This document shows, in pieces, positions 26,381 to 35,152 of a DNA stretch of 64,000 bases. The position numbers were made by a program, and so were the translations under genes. The notes beneath the pieces were generated by a model, which saw nothing but the letters and a program-made list of their open reading frames with translations, had not been told where the DNA came from and did not search any database. The stretch comes from Chloroflexota bacterium (lineage in GTDB: Bacteria > Chloroflexota > Anaerolineae > Anaerolineales > UBA4823): positions 248,001 through 312,000 of the forward strand of contig JAKOUW010000017.1 of assembly GCA_029782365.1 (NCBI GenBank), written 5' to 3'. Position 1 is the first letter of the stretch; each line of letters starts with the position of its first letter.

Positions 26381-26920
26381 TCACAGATTCGAAGGTGAAA
26401 CCACTGGCAGGAGGCGGAAAAGCAAGGACCCCAACATCGGGCAAGCCAGGCAGACAGCCACCGCCAGGAAGACCAGACCCATCACGAAGGTAATCCCCAG
26501 ACTGCTGGCACGGCGCTCTAAAACCGCTTCAGCCGGGTTTGTTGGGTTGAAATACACCACCACGCTTTTGCCTGTCGGGTAGGCATTGACCACGGCCTGT
26601 GCGGGGTTCGGACTGCGATCGGCGCGCTTGAACCCAAAACTGATCATCTCACCTGTGAAGGGCTGGCCGTTCACGCTGTAGGAATATTTCACCTGGGGGT
26701 GGTATGTGCGGTGGCGGTCACCGTCACTGTCTTCCGACCAGCCCTCATCCACATGCGAATCGATCACCTGTCCAGGTGACGAAGGCCAGTTTTGGCTTAC
26801 GCTCGCTTGCTTATTCTGCTGCCAGCTTTTGTACAGCAAAAAGGCGCCTACACCACCAAATGCCAGCAAGAAAAATCCCAGGCAGGCAACTCCGATCAGG
26901 CTGCTAACGATCATATTCAT
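26381..26920 (-). CDS. DUF3592 membrane protein
   Basis: A 179-residue protein with an N-terminal membrane helix (MIVSSLIGVACLGFFLLAFGGVGAFLL), an extramembrane beta-rich domain containing SPGQVIDS, YHPQVKYSYSVNGQPFTG and YNPTNPAEAVLE, and a C-terminal helix. This is the usual layout of DUF3592. AGGAGG, inside the end of surE, precedes the ATG at 26920. Function is unknown. It is the last gene of the degV-surE transcript. Confidence 0.85.
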   Translation of the reverse strand: MNMIVSSLIGVACLGFFLLAFGGVGAFLLYKSWQQNKQASVSQNWPSSPGQVIDSHVDEGWSEDSDGDRHRTYHPQVKYSYSVNGQPFTGEMISFGFKRADRSPNPAQAVVNAYPTGKSVVVYFNPTNPAEAVLERRASSLGITFVMGLVFLAVAVCLACPMLGSLLFRLLPVVSPSNL

Positions 26921-26922
26921 AT

Positions 26923-27696
26923 TTATTCCTCCTGCCAATTCCAGGTCTGAAAATGGGCGCTGCTGTCATGAGCGGTCAAATCTAAGTGCAAAGGCGTTAC
27001 CGAAACATAACCCGCTGCCAGCGCGCCAATATCGGTACCATCTTCCTCAACGCCGGTCGGCGCTTCGCCGCCTATCCAAAAATAAGCGCGACCGCGCGGG
27101 TCGAGGCGCTTTTCGAGCTGGTCGCGATAAACTCGCATCCCCTGGCGGGTAAGTTGGAATCCTTTGACCTGCTCTGGCGGCCCATACGGCACATTTACAT
27201 TTAAGAGCACACCCTCCGGCAGGCCATTGCGGATAACCAGGGCAGTCACCTGGCGGGCAGTGCCCGCCGCGGCGCGAAAATCAGGCACGCCGCGCAGCCC
27301 GACCGGTGAATCTAATGAAATTGCTATGCCCGGCACACCACCGATCACCGCCTCCATGGCGGCGGTCACTGTACCGGAATAAGTCACATCGTGCCCCAGG
27401 TTGGCATTCGGGTTTATGCCCGACAACACAAGGTCGATAGCATAGGGGAAGATACCCAACAGAGGCAGCGCCACACAGTCAGACGGCGCTCCATCACAGG
27501 CGTAAGCCGGTGTGCCATCCGCCAGTTCGGTCTCCTTGACACGCAGCGGCCGGTCTAGCGTCTTGACGTGCCCGGAAGCGGACCAATTGCGGTCGGGAGC
27601 CAGCACGGTCACTTCACCCAAAGGGCGCACAGCCTGCACCAAAGCCGATAAACCGGGTGCATGTACGCCATCATCATTCGTCACCAGGATATGCAT
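26923..27696 (-). CDS. surE: 5'/3'-nucleotidase SurE
   Basis: A 257-residue nucleotidase. The N terminus MHILVTNDDGVHAPG holds the metal-binding DD pair, with GHVKTLDRPLRV, LVLSGINPNANLG and YSGTVTAAMEA as further SurE signatures. It dephosphorylates nucleoside monophosphates and short polyphosphates in the cytoplasm, with a stationary-phase role in known species. It lies 14 bases behind degV and its end contains the ribosome site of the DUF3592 gene. Confidence 0.96.
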   Translation of the reverse strand: MHILVTNDDGVHAPGLSALVQAVRPLGEVTVLAPDRNWSASGHVKTLDRPLRVKETELADGTPAYACDGAPSDCVALPLLGIFPYAIDLVLSGINPNANLGHDVTYSGTVTAAMEAVIGGVPGIAISLDSPVGLRGVPDFRAAAGTARQVTALVIRNGLPEGVLLNVNVPYGPPEQVKGFQLTRQGMRVYRDQLEKRLDPRGRAYFWIGGEAPTGVEEDGTDIGALAAGYVSVTPLHLDLTAHDSSAHFQTWNWQEE

Positions 27697-27710
27697 CCCA
27701 TTCTCAGCCT

Positions 27711-28580
27711 TTACAGCGCTTCAACCACCACGAAACCAACTGCCCCGGCCCCGGCGTGCACCGAAAGGCCAGGCGTCAGCGCCGCTTCTACGATCTCAGC
27801 CGGCATAACCAATCCCTGCTCTTGCAGTGCAGACTTCAGGAGGAACTGCAATTGGCGCGCCTCTGGCAGGGCGTTGACATGCAGCAGGGCCAGGCGCTCC
27901 AGCGGGCGGCGCTGGATCGATTCACAGCACAGTTCGACAATTCTCTGCCAGGATTTTTTCTGGGTGCGGGCGCGCTCCAGCAGATCCAGCTTACCTTCTT
28001 TGACGGTCAGGATAGGGCGAATATCCAGCAAACCGCCAAAAGCTGCTGCCATCTGCCCTACCCGCCCGCTCATTGCCAGGTATTTGAGGGTGGAAAGGGC
28101 GACAAAGAGGTGCGAGCGGCGGCGCACTTCCAGTGCGCGCTGCACAGCCGTGGTCACATCAGCTCCGCCAGCCAGTGATACGGCGGCCGCCAGCGTCATA
28201 AAACCCTGCCCCATACTCAGACTCTGGCTGTCCAGCACGGCGATCTTGCGATCGGGCAGTTCCTCGCGCGCCGAGAGCGCTGAGGCGTACACCGCGCTGA
28301 CCTGACTGCTGACCGTGATACACAGCACTTCGTCGGCGCCAGCCTCAAACGCCACCCGGAAGGCTTTCAGAAAATCGCCGGGAGAAGCCGCCGAGGTGCT
28401 GGGAAGCCGGCCTTCTCTATCAATCCGCTCAAAACAGCGGGCGTCATCCATGTCAACCCCAGCGTGAAACGTCTCAGCACCGAAATGGATGGCGATTGGC
28501 ACCTGCTGGATGGCGTAGGCAGCTGCCAATTCTGGCGGCAGGCTGGAGTCGGTATCGGTAATCAGGGCAACTTTGGGCAT
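27711..28580 (-). CDS. DegV family fatty-acid-binding protein
   Basis: A 289-residue DegV protein. The N-terminal VALITDTDSSLP, the central ASPGDF segment and SLSMGQGF are characteristic of the family, which binds fatty acids for FakA-type kinases. A longer frame begins at 28748, but the ATG at 28580 starts the conserved fold and has GGAGG 11 bases upstream. It is transcribed away from the 28666 gene; a PerR-type palindrome lies between them. No fakA kinase gene is in the window. Confidence 0.9.
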   Translation of the reverse strand: MPKVALITDTDSSLPPELAAAYAIQQVPIAIHFGAETFHAGVDMDDARCFERIDREGRLPSTSAASPGDFLKAFRVAFEAGADEVLCITVSSQVSAVYASALSAREELPDRKIAVLDSQSLSMGQGFMTLAAAVSLAGGADVTTAVQRALEVRRRSHLFVALSTLKYLAMSGRVGQMAAAFGGLLDIRPILTVKEGKLDLLERARTQKKSWQRIVELCCESIQRRPLERLALLHVNALPEARQLQFLLKSALQEQGLVMPAEIVEAALTPGLSVHAGAGAVGFVVVEAL

Positions 28581-28634
28581 AAAGGAAGAATCCTCCAGGC
28601 AAAAAATAAATAATAAACCAAATCTACCCCATTT

Positions 28635-28651
28635 GTTATAATGATTATAAC
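28635..28651. promoter_or_regulatory. Perfect PerR/Fur-type box in a divergent promoter region
   Basis: GTTATAATGATTATAAC is a perfect 8-1-8 palindrome, and its inner 15 bases match the Bacillus PerR consensus TTATAATNATTATAA at every position. It contains a TATAAT (28637-28642) that can serve as -10 box for the rightward gene, and an equivalent one leftward. A peroxide- or metal-sensing Fur-family repressor is the expected ligand. Confidence 0.7.
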
Positions 28652-28665
28652 AGAGGACTATTCGC

Positions 28666-29502
28666 ATGCACCGATTCACCCGCCGCATCCTTGGAATGTT
28701 GTTCAGTTTGCTCGCCGCCATCAGTCTGTTGGTCAGTCTGGGTCTCATCTTGCAAACCTGGCGTGTTCAGGCTGGAATCAGCCAGCAAATCGTAGATAGC
28801 AGCGCTCAGGCCCAGGCTTTGTTGGAAAGCACCGCCAGCGGCCTGGCAGGCGCTCAGGAAACGGTCAGCGCCACAATCAACACGCTCAAAGTGCTGCACG
28901 AACCACTTTTGGCGGTAGCCCAGGGTGTGCGCGGCAGCCAACCAGCCCTGGATGAAGCCCAGGCCATGGCCGGGGAGAACCTGCCGCAAACGATCACCGC
29001 CACGCAAATCTCACTGCATTCAGCCCAACAGAGCGCGGCGGCGATGGAAAGCCTGCTCAAGCTGGTCAGCCAGATCCCCTTCTTCCCTGGCGGGCCGTAC
29101 AACCCGACTGTTTCGCTTGAGGATTCCCTCGGGCAGGTGGCGAAAGACCTGGAAACCCTGCGCGAACCGCTGGCCAAGGTGGACGCATCGCTTGGCACGG
29201 CACAGTCCAGCCTGGATGGCCTGGATAACCAGGTGATCAAGCTGATCCTCCAGCTTGACCAGATCCGTTACAGCCTGGAGAGCACCAACCAATCCATAGA
29301 AGAAAGCCGTGGGCAGCTCGTGGCTGTGAAGGTGCGCCTGGAGAAAGCCAACAAGCTCATCCCACAGTGGGTGAGCGCAGGTGCCTGGCTGGTCACATTC
29401 ATATTGGCGTGGCTGGCGATGGCGCAGGTGCTGTGGTTTGAAAAAGGTTGGCGAATGCTGCGCAGTCCGGAGAATTTCAATAAAAAAGGCCTCACTGGAT
29501 GA
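28666..29502 (+). CDS. Membrane-anchored coiled-coil protein of unknown function
   Basis: A 278-residue protein with a membrane helix at each end (about 8-30 and 237-258) and a long, Ala/Gln/Ser-rich helical region between them that should form coiled coils on the outside. The layout resembles chemoreceptor sensor regions but no signalling domain follows. I do not recognise the family. It is monocistronic, has a strong terminator, and its promoter is overlapped by the PerR-type palindrome, so expression may respond to peroxide or metal status. Confidence 0.75.
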   Translation: MHRFTRRILGMLFSLLAAISLLVSLGLILQTWRVQAGISQQIVDSSAQAQALLESTASGLAGAQETVSATINTLKVLHEPLLAVAQGVRGSQPALDEAQAMAGENLPQTITATQISLHSAQQSAAAMESLLKLVSQIPFFPGGPYNPTVSLEDSLGQVAKDLETLREPLAKVDASLGTAQSSLDGLDNQVIKLILQLDQIRYSLESTNQSIEESRGQLVAVKVRLEKANKLIPQWVSAGAWLVTFILAWLAMAQVLWFEKGWRMLRSPENFNKKGLTG

Positions 29503-29510
29503 GGCCTTTT
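29484..29510. terminator. Bidirectional intrinsic terminator
   Basis: AAAAGGCCTC pairs with GAGGCCTTTT around a seven-base loop. T-runs occur on both strands, so it serves the coiled-coil gene and the convergent aconitase gene (stop at 29532). Confidence 0.88.
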
Positions 29511-29531
29511 CGAAAATAATCTCGAGCCTAT

Positions 29532-32246
29532 TTATTTCTTCGTCATGTTCAGCAGGACAGTGTTGAGCACCCCACCGTTGCGGTAATATTCCACTTCTAC
29601 GCTGGTGTTCAGGCGCACATCAACTTTGAAATTCACCTGCGAACCATCCGCGCGCAAGGCGCTGACGCTGGCTTCAGACTGCGGTTTGAGTCCATCTTGC
29701 AGACCGGTGATGTGGAAGACCTCTTGCCCTGTCAGGCCGAGGCTGTCCGCATTCACACCTGGTTTGAACTGCAGCGGAAGTACGCCCATACCAACCAGGT
29801 TGGACCGGTGAATGCGCTCGAAGCTCTCGGCAATCACGGCACGCACGCCCAACAGGTTCGTGCCCTTGGCAGCCCAATCGCGCGACGAGCCGGTGCCGTA
29901 CTCTTTACCCGCCAGAATTACCAGTGGTAAACCGTCTTCTTTATACTTCATAGCCGCATCGTAAATACTCATGCTGCGGTTTTCCACACGCTGAGGACCC
30001 AGGTAGGAGGTCACGCCGCCTTCGATGCCCGGAGTGAGGCGATTTTTCAAGCGAATGTTGGCGAAAGTGCCGCGGGTCATCACACGGTCGTTGCCGCGGC
30101 GGGCGCCATAAGAATTAAAGTCGCGCGGCTGGACGCCCACCGCCACCAAGAAGCGTCCAGCAGGGCTGGTTTGTTCGATGTTGCCGGCTGGAGATATATG
30201 ATCGGTGGTGATCGAATCACCCAGGAAAGCCAGGACACGGGCGTTGTGAATATCTCGGATAGCGTGAGCCGCGCCAAAATGCTCAAAATACGGCGGCTCC
30301 TGGATATATGTGGAGCTGGGATCAAAGTGGAACAGCTCACCGCCCGAGGCAGGGATGGCGTTCCACACAGGGTTACCATTGAAAACATTGCTGTATTCGC
30401 GCCGGAAGGTATCTGCATCCAGGGCAGCCGCGACAGTGGCGCTGATCTCTTCAGACGTGGGCCAGATATCTTTCAAGAAGACCGGATTGCCCGCTGGATC
30501 TTTGCCCAGAGGCTCGTTGATGAGATCGATATCCACTGTGCCGGCGAGTGCATAGGCCACAACCAGCGGCGGTGAAGCCAGGAAATTAGCGCGCACATAC
30601 GGATGCACACGGCCCTCAAAATTGCGGTTGCCCGATATAACCGCCGCTGCCACCAGGTCAGCGCTGGTGATAGCCTTCACCACTTCGCCGGGCAAAGGAC
30701 CAGAGTTACCGATGCAGGTGGTGCAGCCGTAACCCACCACGTTGAATCCAAGCTGAGAAAGAGGTTCTAAGAGCCCGGCATTTTCCAGGTAGCGCGTGAC
30801 CACGCGCGAGCCTGGCGCCAGGGATGTTTTGACGAAAGGTTTCACTTTCAAGCCGCGCGCCACCGCCTTGCGCGCCACCAGACCAGCACCTACCATCACG
30901 GAGGGGTTGGAGGTGTTGGTGCAAGATGTGATAGCGGCAATCACCACCGCGCCATGTGTTATGTCAACCGCCGAGCCATTGGTGCCGACAGTCGCCTTTT
31001 TACGCAGGGCTTCGGGCTTCAATTCGTAGCCCCGGCTGTTAACTGGCGCGCTGAGGGCTGATTGAAAAGCCTTCTTCATATTGGCCAGGGAAACCAGGTC
31101 TTGCGGGCGCTTGGGTCCGGCCAGTGAAGGCGTGATAGTGCTTAAGTCCAGCTCGAGGTTGTCGGTAAATTCCGGGTCGGGGGTTTCGTCTGTGCGGAAG
31201 AGGCCCTGGGCGTGCGCATAAGCCTCGACCAGCTCGACCAGTTCAGCCGGTCGGCCGGTCAGACGCAAATAGCGCAGTGTCTCAGCGTCGATGGGGAAAA
31301 AGCCGATGGTCGCGCCATATTCAGGGGCCATGTTGGCGATCGTGGCGCGGTCGGGCAATGAGATAGACGACAAACCTGGCCCGTAGAATTCGACGAACTT
31401 GTCCACCACACCTTTCTTGCGCAGAATCTGCGTGACGGTCAGGGTCAGGTCGGTGGCGGTGACGCCCTGGGCCAGCTTGCCGTACAGCTTGAAACCGATC
31501 ACATCGGGGGTAAGCATGTCGATCGGCTGGCCGAGCATGGCGGCTTCCGCTTCGATGCCCCCCACACCCCAACCAACTACGCCTAAACCGTTGATCATCG
31601 TGGTGTGCGAATCGGTGCCCACCAACGTATCAGGGAATGCCAGCAGCTGGCCGTCTTCTTCTTTCGTCATCACCACATTGGCCAGGTATTCCAGATTCAC
31701 CTGGTGGACAATGCCAGTAGCAGGCGGTACAACCCTGAAGTTGTCGAAAGCCTTTTGGCCCCAATGCAAAAATTCATAGCGCTCACGATTGCGTGAAAAT
31801 TCCAAATCGGCGTTGCGCTGGAGGGCATCGGGGTTGGCGAAGAAATCCACCTGCACCGAGTGATCAATCACCAGATCAACCGGCACAAGAGGGTTGATTT
31901 TCTTCGGGTCGCCTCCCAGGCGCGCCATCGCCGAGCGCATCGCCGCCAGGTCCACTACGGCGGGCACACCGGTGAAATCTTGCATAATGACGCGGGCTGG
32001 CGCAAAAGGCAGGCTGGGGCGCTCAGCAGGCCGCGGCTGCCACGCTGCCAGGTTGCGCACATCTGCCTGCGTCACCTCGTGGTCGTTGCACTGGCGCAAA
32101 ACCGATTCGAGCATGATGCGGATAGAAAATGGCAATTTTGCCAGGTGGGTCAAACCGGCTGCTTCCAACGCAGCCAGACGGTAATAAGTATAAGCGGCCG
32201 AGGCAGTTTTCAATTCTGCCCGTGCGTTGAATAAATCGAAAGCCAT
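29532..32246 (-). CDS. acnA: Aconitate hydratase, AcnA/IRP1 type
   Basis: A 904-residue aconitase that isomerises citrate and isocitrate. Cluster cysteines lie in [11 protein letters not shown] and [12 protein letters not shown]. The swivel domain carries [10 protein letters not shown] for substrate binding. AAAGGAG precedes the ATG at 32246; a longer frame from 32282 is not supported. Proteins of this type can bind RNA when the cluster is lost. The gene stands alone, downstream of a folded-looking leader and a terminator-like hairpin, so its expression may be attenuated. Confidence 0.95.
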   Translation of the reverse strand: MAFDLFNARAELKTASAAYTYYRLAALEAAGLTHLAKLPFSIRIMLESVLRQCNDHEVTQADVRNLAAWQPRPAERPSLPFAPARVIMQDFTGVPAVVDLAAMRSAMARLGGDPKKINPLVPVDLVIDHSVQVDFFANPDALQRNADLEFSRNRERYEFLHWGQKAFDNFRVVPPATGIVHQVNLEYLANVVMTKEEDGQLLAFPDTLVGTDSHTTMINGLGVVGWGVGGIEAEAAMLGQPIDMLTPDVIGFKLYGKLAQGVTATDLTLTVTQILRKKGVVDKFVEFYGPGLSSISLPDRATIANMAPEYGATIGFFPIDAETLRYLRLTGRPAELVELVEAYAHAQGLFRTDETPDPEFTDNLELDLSTITPSLAGPKRPQDLVSLANMKKAFQSALSAPVNSRGYELKPEALRKKATVGTNGSAVDITHGAVVIAAITSCTNTSNPSVMVGAGLVARKAVARGLKVKPFVKTSLAPGSRVVTRYLENAGLLEPLSQLGFNVVGYGCTTCIGNSGPLPGEVVKAITSADLVAAAVISGNRNFEGRVHPYVRANFLASPPLVVAYALAGTVDIDLINEPLGKDPAGNPVFLKDIWPTSEEISATVAAALDADTFRREYSNVFNGNPVWNAIPASGGELFHFDPSSTYIQEPPYFEHFGAAHAIRDIHNARVLAFLGDSITTDHISPAGNIEQTSPAGRFLVAVGVQPRDFNSYGARRGNDRVMTRGTFANIRLKNRLTPGIEGGVTSYLGPQRVENRSMSIYDAAMKYKEDGLPLVILAGKEYGTGSSRDWAAKGTNLLGVRAVIAESFERIHRSNLVGMGVLPLQFKPGVNADSLGLTGQEVFHITGLQDGLKPQSEASVSALRADGSQVNFKVDVRLNTSVEVEYYRNGGVLNTVLLNMTKK

Positions 32247-32301
32247 ACGATCTCCTTTGGTTTCCTGATCGGACAATCGCAAATTATACCTCTAAAACAA
32301 A

Positions 32302-32326
32302 GGCGGATGGGTGTTACCCATCCGCC
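32302..32326 (-). terminator. Hairpin with weak U-run upstream of acnA
   Basis: GGCGGATGGGT (32302-32312) pairs perfectly with ACCCATCCGCC (32316-32326). On the minus strand it is followed by TTTGTTTT. A TATAAT (32284-32289, minus) comes right after it. It either ends the transcript arriving from the oxidase side or acts as the expression platform of the leader described next. Confidence 0.55.
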
Positions 32327-32350
32327 ATGAAGAAACTGAGACGTTATGTG

Positions 32351-32444
32351 AGAGGTTTGAGCGGGGAGACCCTCTTATCGTCCGGTGGACGTCTGGCAGG
32401 TCGAAACCCTTTGCGCCATATGCCGGTCACCCGGTCGCACCTCT
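32351..32444 (-). ncRNA. Candidate structured leader or small RNA upstream of acnA
   Basis: Minus-strand reading gives an outer stem AGAGGU/ACCUCU (32439-32444 with 32351-32356) enclosing four helices: CCGG-GUGA-CCGG (32423-32434), GGGU-UUCG-ACC (32398-32409), CGUCC-ACC-GGACG (32379-32391) and a short GGG/CCC (32363-32372). Two loops are of stable tetraloop type (GNRA, UUCG). A strong hairpin follows before acnA. I could not match it to a known riboswitch class. The rest of the 385-base gap shows no gene. Confidence 0.35.
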
Positions 32445-32590
32445 TTTGGCTTTCACGATCATTTATTACTGTTGCACCTCCTTTTTCGATTACTTTTAGG
32501 AAGATCAACTTCTATTTATACTATACTCTGATTTTCAAAATTTGCATTAAAAAGTCGTTACAGTTTTGTTAGCCTTTTAGGATAACCTTA

Positions 32591-32622
32591 CAGGCAGCTC
32601 AACCCATTGGTTCAACTGCCTG
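32591..32622 (-). other. Hairpin behind the multicopper oxidase gene
   Basis: CAGGCAG (32591-32597) pairs with CTGCCTG (32616-32622), with AACC/GGTT pairing inside. It lies 10 bases after the oxidase stop on the minus strand and lacks a U-run, so it may protect the message end rather than terminate. Confidence 0.35.
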
Positions 32623-32631
32623 CGATGAATA

Positions 32632-34740
32632 CTAATTGCTGATCTTTGGGATGTACAAGTGGCTGGTGCCCGGGTTGACGATCAACGGACGCATCATGTC
32701 ATGCTCCTCATGTTCCAGGATGTGGCAGTGCCAGACATATTCGGCGCCATTGGTGCGTGGGCTGTTCGGCACCAGGAAGGGGGTGTTGGGCAGGTCAAAT
32801 TTCATGATCACGCTGGTCACCTCACCTGGGTTCATGCGCACAGTTTCCTTCCAGCCCATTTCGTTCGGCTCGGGCCCACGCGCCTGGCCCATGGCAGGTA
32901 TGCCGCCTGTATAAGTGACCGGATCGAACGGCCGCCGGGAAAGGATCTGTACGTTGACCAGATGAAAATGGATGGGATGGGTATCGCCGGTCAGGTTGAG
33001 GATATTCCATACTTCCACTGCGCCTTTATCGACAATTTCGGTGGGTACATCGCTGTAAGCGCGTCCAAAATTAGCGCCACCAGGCGTAGTCGGATCGACT
33101 GTGCCTAACAGCTGGATCAGGCGGCCGAATTCATCGTTGGTCTCATTCAAGGTCAGCCAGCGTTGGATGGCGCCCACCGGAGGTTCGGCGGGGAAGTAGG
33201 GGTTTTGCTGAACCAGGAAGGGATCTGTTGGCGTCAAGGTCGCTGGCAAGGAAATCGGCGGATCAGCCGCGCCAACCCGCGCCTTGACGCGGATTTGCAA
33301 AAGAGTGCGTGTGTCGGGGCCAAAGCCAGGCACAGAAGAAGGCGTGGATGGGTTGCCGGGATGATAATCATCATAATCATTGCCCATTGGGAACGGAGCT
33401 GGCGCTTCACTGCACAACAAAAAGATGCTGCCGTCCGGCACGCCGCGGAAATCCACCAACAAATCAGCGCGTTCGGCGGGCGCCAACAAAAGCTCGAGCT
33501 GCGAAGGACCATTTAGCATGACGGGATAAGGCAAGAAGCCGCCTTCAGTGCCAATTTGGATAAAGGCAGGTCCAAGAGCGTTCTGTGGTTCGGTGGTGTC
33601 TGGCCAGCTGGCGCCGCGCGCGGCCAGGAGTTCAGGGTTTATGAAGCGGGCATTGCAAGCGTTCAGCATGCGGAAGCGGTATTCGCGCTGTTCGACTTCC
33701 AACACCGGAAAGACCGTGCCGTTCACCAGAACCGTGTCGCCAAAAAATTCTGGGATCACAGATGGATCATCAATAGGCGGAAAACCCGGGGTGACGTCCC
33801 AACGGGCCGGTTCATACTGGTGGGCGTACCACAAATCGCCGGTGCGGGTGTTGGGCATGATTTTTGTCCAGGTCGGATCCAGCGTGTCAATATTGATCGG
33901 CACGAACATTTTGTCCTGAAAGACCAGGTAAACTGTGCGTGGGTCGAGCGGCCCGGGCAGATTGTGCTTGGCAATCAAATCGAGCTCATAGTCATCATAA
34001 ATCACGAAGCCGCTGGCAATGCCCGAATAAGCATTGGTGCGTGTGATGCCGAAGGCATGATCGTGATACCACACCAGGCGTGAGCCCTGGGCGCACGGAT
34101 AATAGTATTCGGCTTCCTCATTTGGCACTTGCTGGCCCGGACGCAGGACTGCATTGTTAATGAAACTCTCGCCCTTATGCCCATCGGGATCCCACCAGGC
34201 GTGAGGGCCGCCATCCGAAATCCAGGGTACGTAACCGCCGTGCAAGTGGATGGACACCCGGTTCATCTGGTTGCCCATAACGCCCATGATCGTGTTGTCG
34301 ATCGGGATGATCGGTTGGTTTGGCAGCTTATTGCGGAAGGTGATTTGCACTGGTTGGTCGCGCTTGGCGGCAATGACACCGCCCAGATGGCGAAAGCCTG
34401 AGGTCGGCCCCTGCCCAAAACCCCACAGCCGGGTGGGATTCTTGAGATCTGGGTGCAGTTGATCGGTGTACTCAGCAATATCGATGGTGTAATGCGTAAC
34501 GCCAGGCTGCCACCAGGGTTGGCTGACACTGTCGGGTTGGGCAATGGGGATATCGGCGCCGACTTTGCGCAGGGGTTCAATGAATTTTTGGAGATTGTTG
34601 GACTGCGAATATTGGGGCGTGAATTTCGCTGTGTCCGGGCCTTCAGCTGCCTTGGCTGAGTTCAGGCGAGTGATCCAGGGCATAGCCATCCCGGCGCCTG
34701 CGAGCGCGCCGAGCTTAAAAAACTGTCGACGTGAAACCAT
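32632..34740 (-). CDS. Tat-exported multicopper oxidase
   Basis: A 702-residue oxidase of the CotA/bilirubin-oxidase kind. A Tat signal opens it (SRRQFFKLGALAGAG). Copper-ligand motifs are HLHGGYVPW, WYHDHAFG, HPIHFHLVN and HCHILEHEEHDMM, the last holding the type 1 copper Cys, His and Met. It would oxidise phenols, metals or bilirubin-like compounds outside the membrane with oxygen as acceptor. That is notable beside an anaerobic-type gene set and suggests exposure to oxygen or metal detoxification. It is monocistronic. Confidence 0.92.
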   Translation of the reverse strand: MVSRRQFFKLGALAGAGMAMPWITRLNSAKAAEGPDTAKFTPQYSQSNNLQKFIEPLRKVGADIPIAQPDSVSQPWWQPGVTHYTIDIAEYTDQLHPDLKNPTRLWGFGQGPTSGFRHLGGVIAAKRDQPVQITFRNKLPNQPIIPIDNTIMGVMGNQMNRVSIHLHGGYVPWISDGGPHAWWDPDGHKGESFINNAVLRPGQQVPNEEAEYYYPCAQGSRLVWYHDHAFGITRTNAYSGIASGFVIYDDYELDLIAKHNLPGPLDPRTVYLVFQDKMFVPINIDTLDPTWTKIMPNTRTGDLWYAHQYEPARWDVTPGFPPIDDPSVIPEFFGDTVLVNGTVFPVLEVEQREYRFRMLNACNARFINPELLAARGASWPDTTEPQNALGPAFIQIGTEGGFLPYPVMLNGPSQLELLLAPAERADLLVDFRGVPDGSIFLLCSEAPAPFPMGNDYDDYHPGNPSTPSSVPGFGPDTRTLLQIRVKARVGAADPPISLPATLTPTDPFLVQQNPYFPAEPPVGAIQRWLTLNETNDEFGRLIQLLGTVDPTTPGGANFGRAYSDVPTEIVDKGAVEVWNILNLTGDTHPIHFHLVNVQILSRRPFDPVTYTGGIPAMGQARGPEPNEMGWKETVRMNPGEVTSVIMKFDLPNTPFLVPNSPRTNGAEYVWHCHILEHEEHDMMRPLIVNPGTSHLYIPKISN

Positions 34741-34916
34741 ATTTGTACTCCTCTTATCTCAACCAGGGCAAATTCAGGATTGAAGATGAATAATAGAACA
34801 AGATTAATCAATTATAGAGAAAAGTGTAATTGAAATAATCCTTAAAAAGTTTGAACTAAGCTCACTCAAAAGGATGAGAAAATTAATCGTGCAAAAAAGT
34901 ACAAAAACCCAAACTA

Positions 34917-34945
34917 TTGACAGTCCATTAATCTTTTGCTAAACT
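34917..34945 (+). promoter_or_regulatory. Promoter of the hydrogenase operon
   Basis: TTGACA (34917-34922) and TAAACT (34940-34945), with TGC before it, are 17 bases apart. The predicted start leaves a leader of ~200 bases before the small-subunit gene. Bases 34741-34916 are AT-rich with no gene; a minus-strand TATAAT near 34810 may serve the oxidase. Confidence 0.55.
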
Positions 34946-35152
34946 AACTCATATCCAATTAATCTGCTATTTTTAACAGGTATTTCTTACGGTTCTACTC
35001 CTCCCCCCAACAATCCAAGCGAATCCATAATTTCCCTGCCTGCTGGCGGTATTTGTTCGTTCTAAATTTCACAGCTCAATTAGTCAATTGAAGATGCGGG
35101 TAATCCCGACTATTCCTGTTTTCCCAGTCACGTTTCACAGAGGAGGATGCTT

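Noticed and set aside
32351..32444. Possible match of the acnA leader to cyclic-di-GMP (GEMM) or ZTP riboswitches
   Set aside because: A GCAAAG string and a GNRA hairpin recall GEMM, and GGGTGACCGG recalls ZTP, but the remaining conserved bases and stem order do not fit either class.
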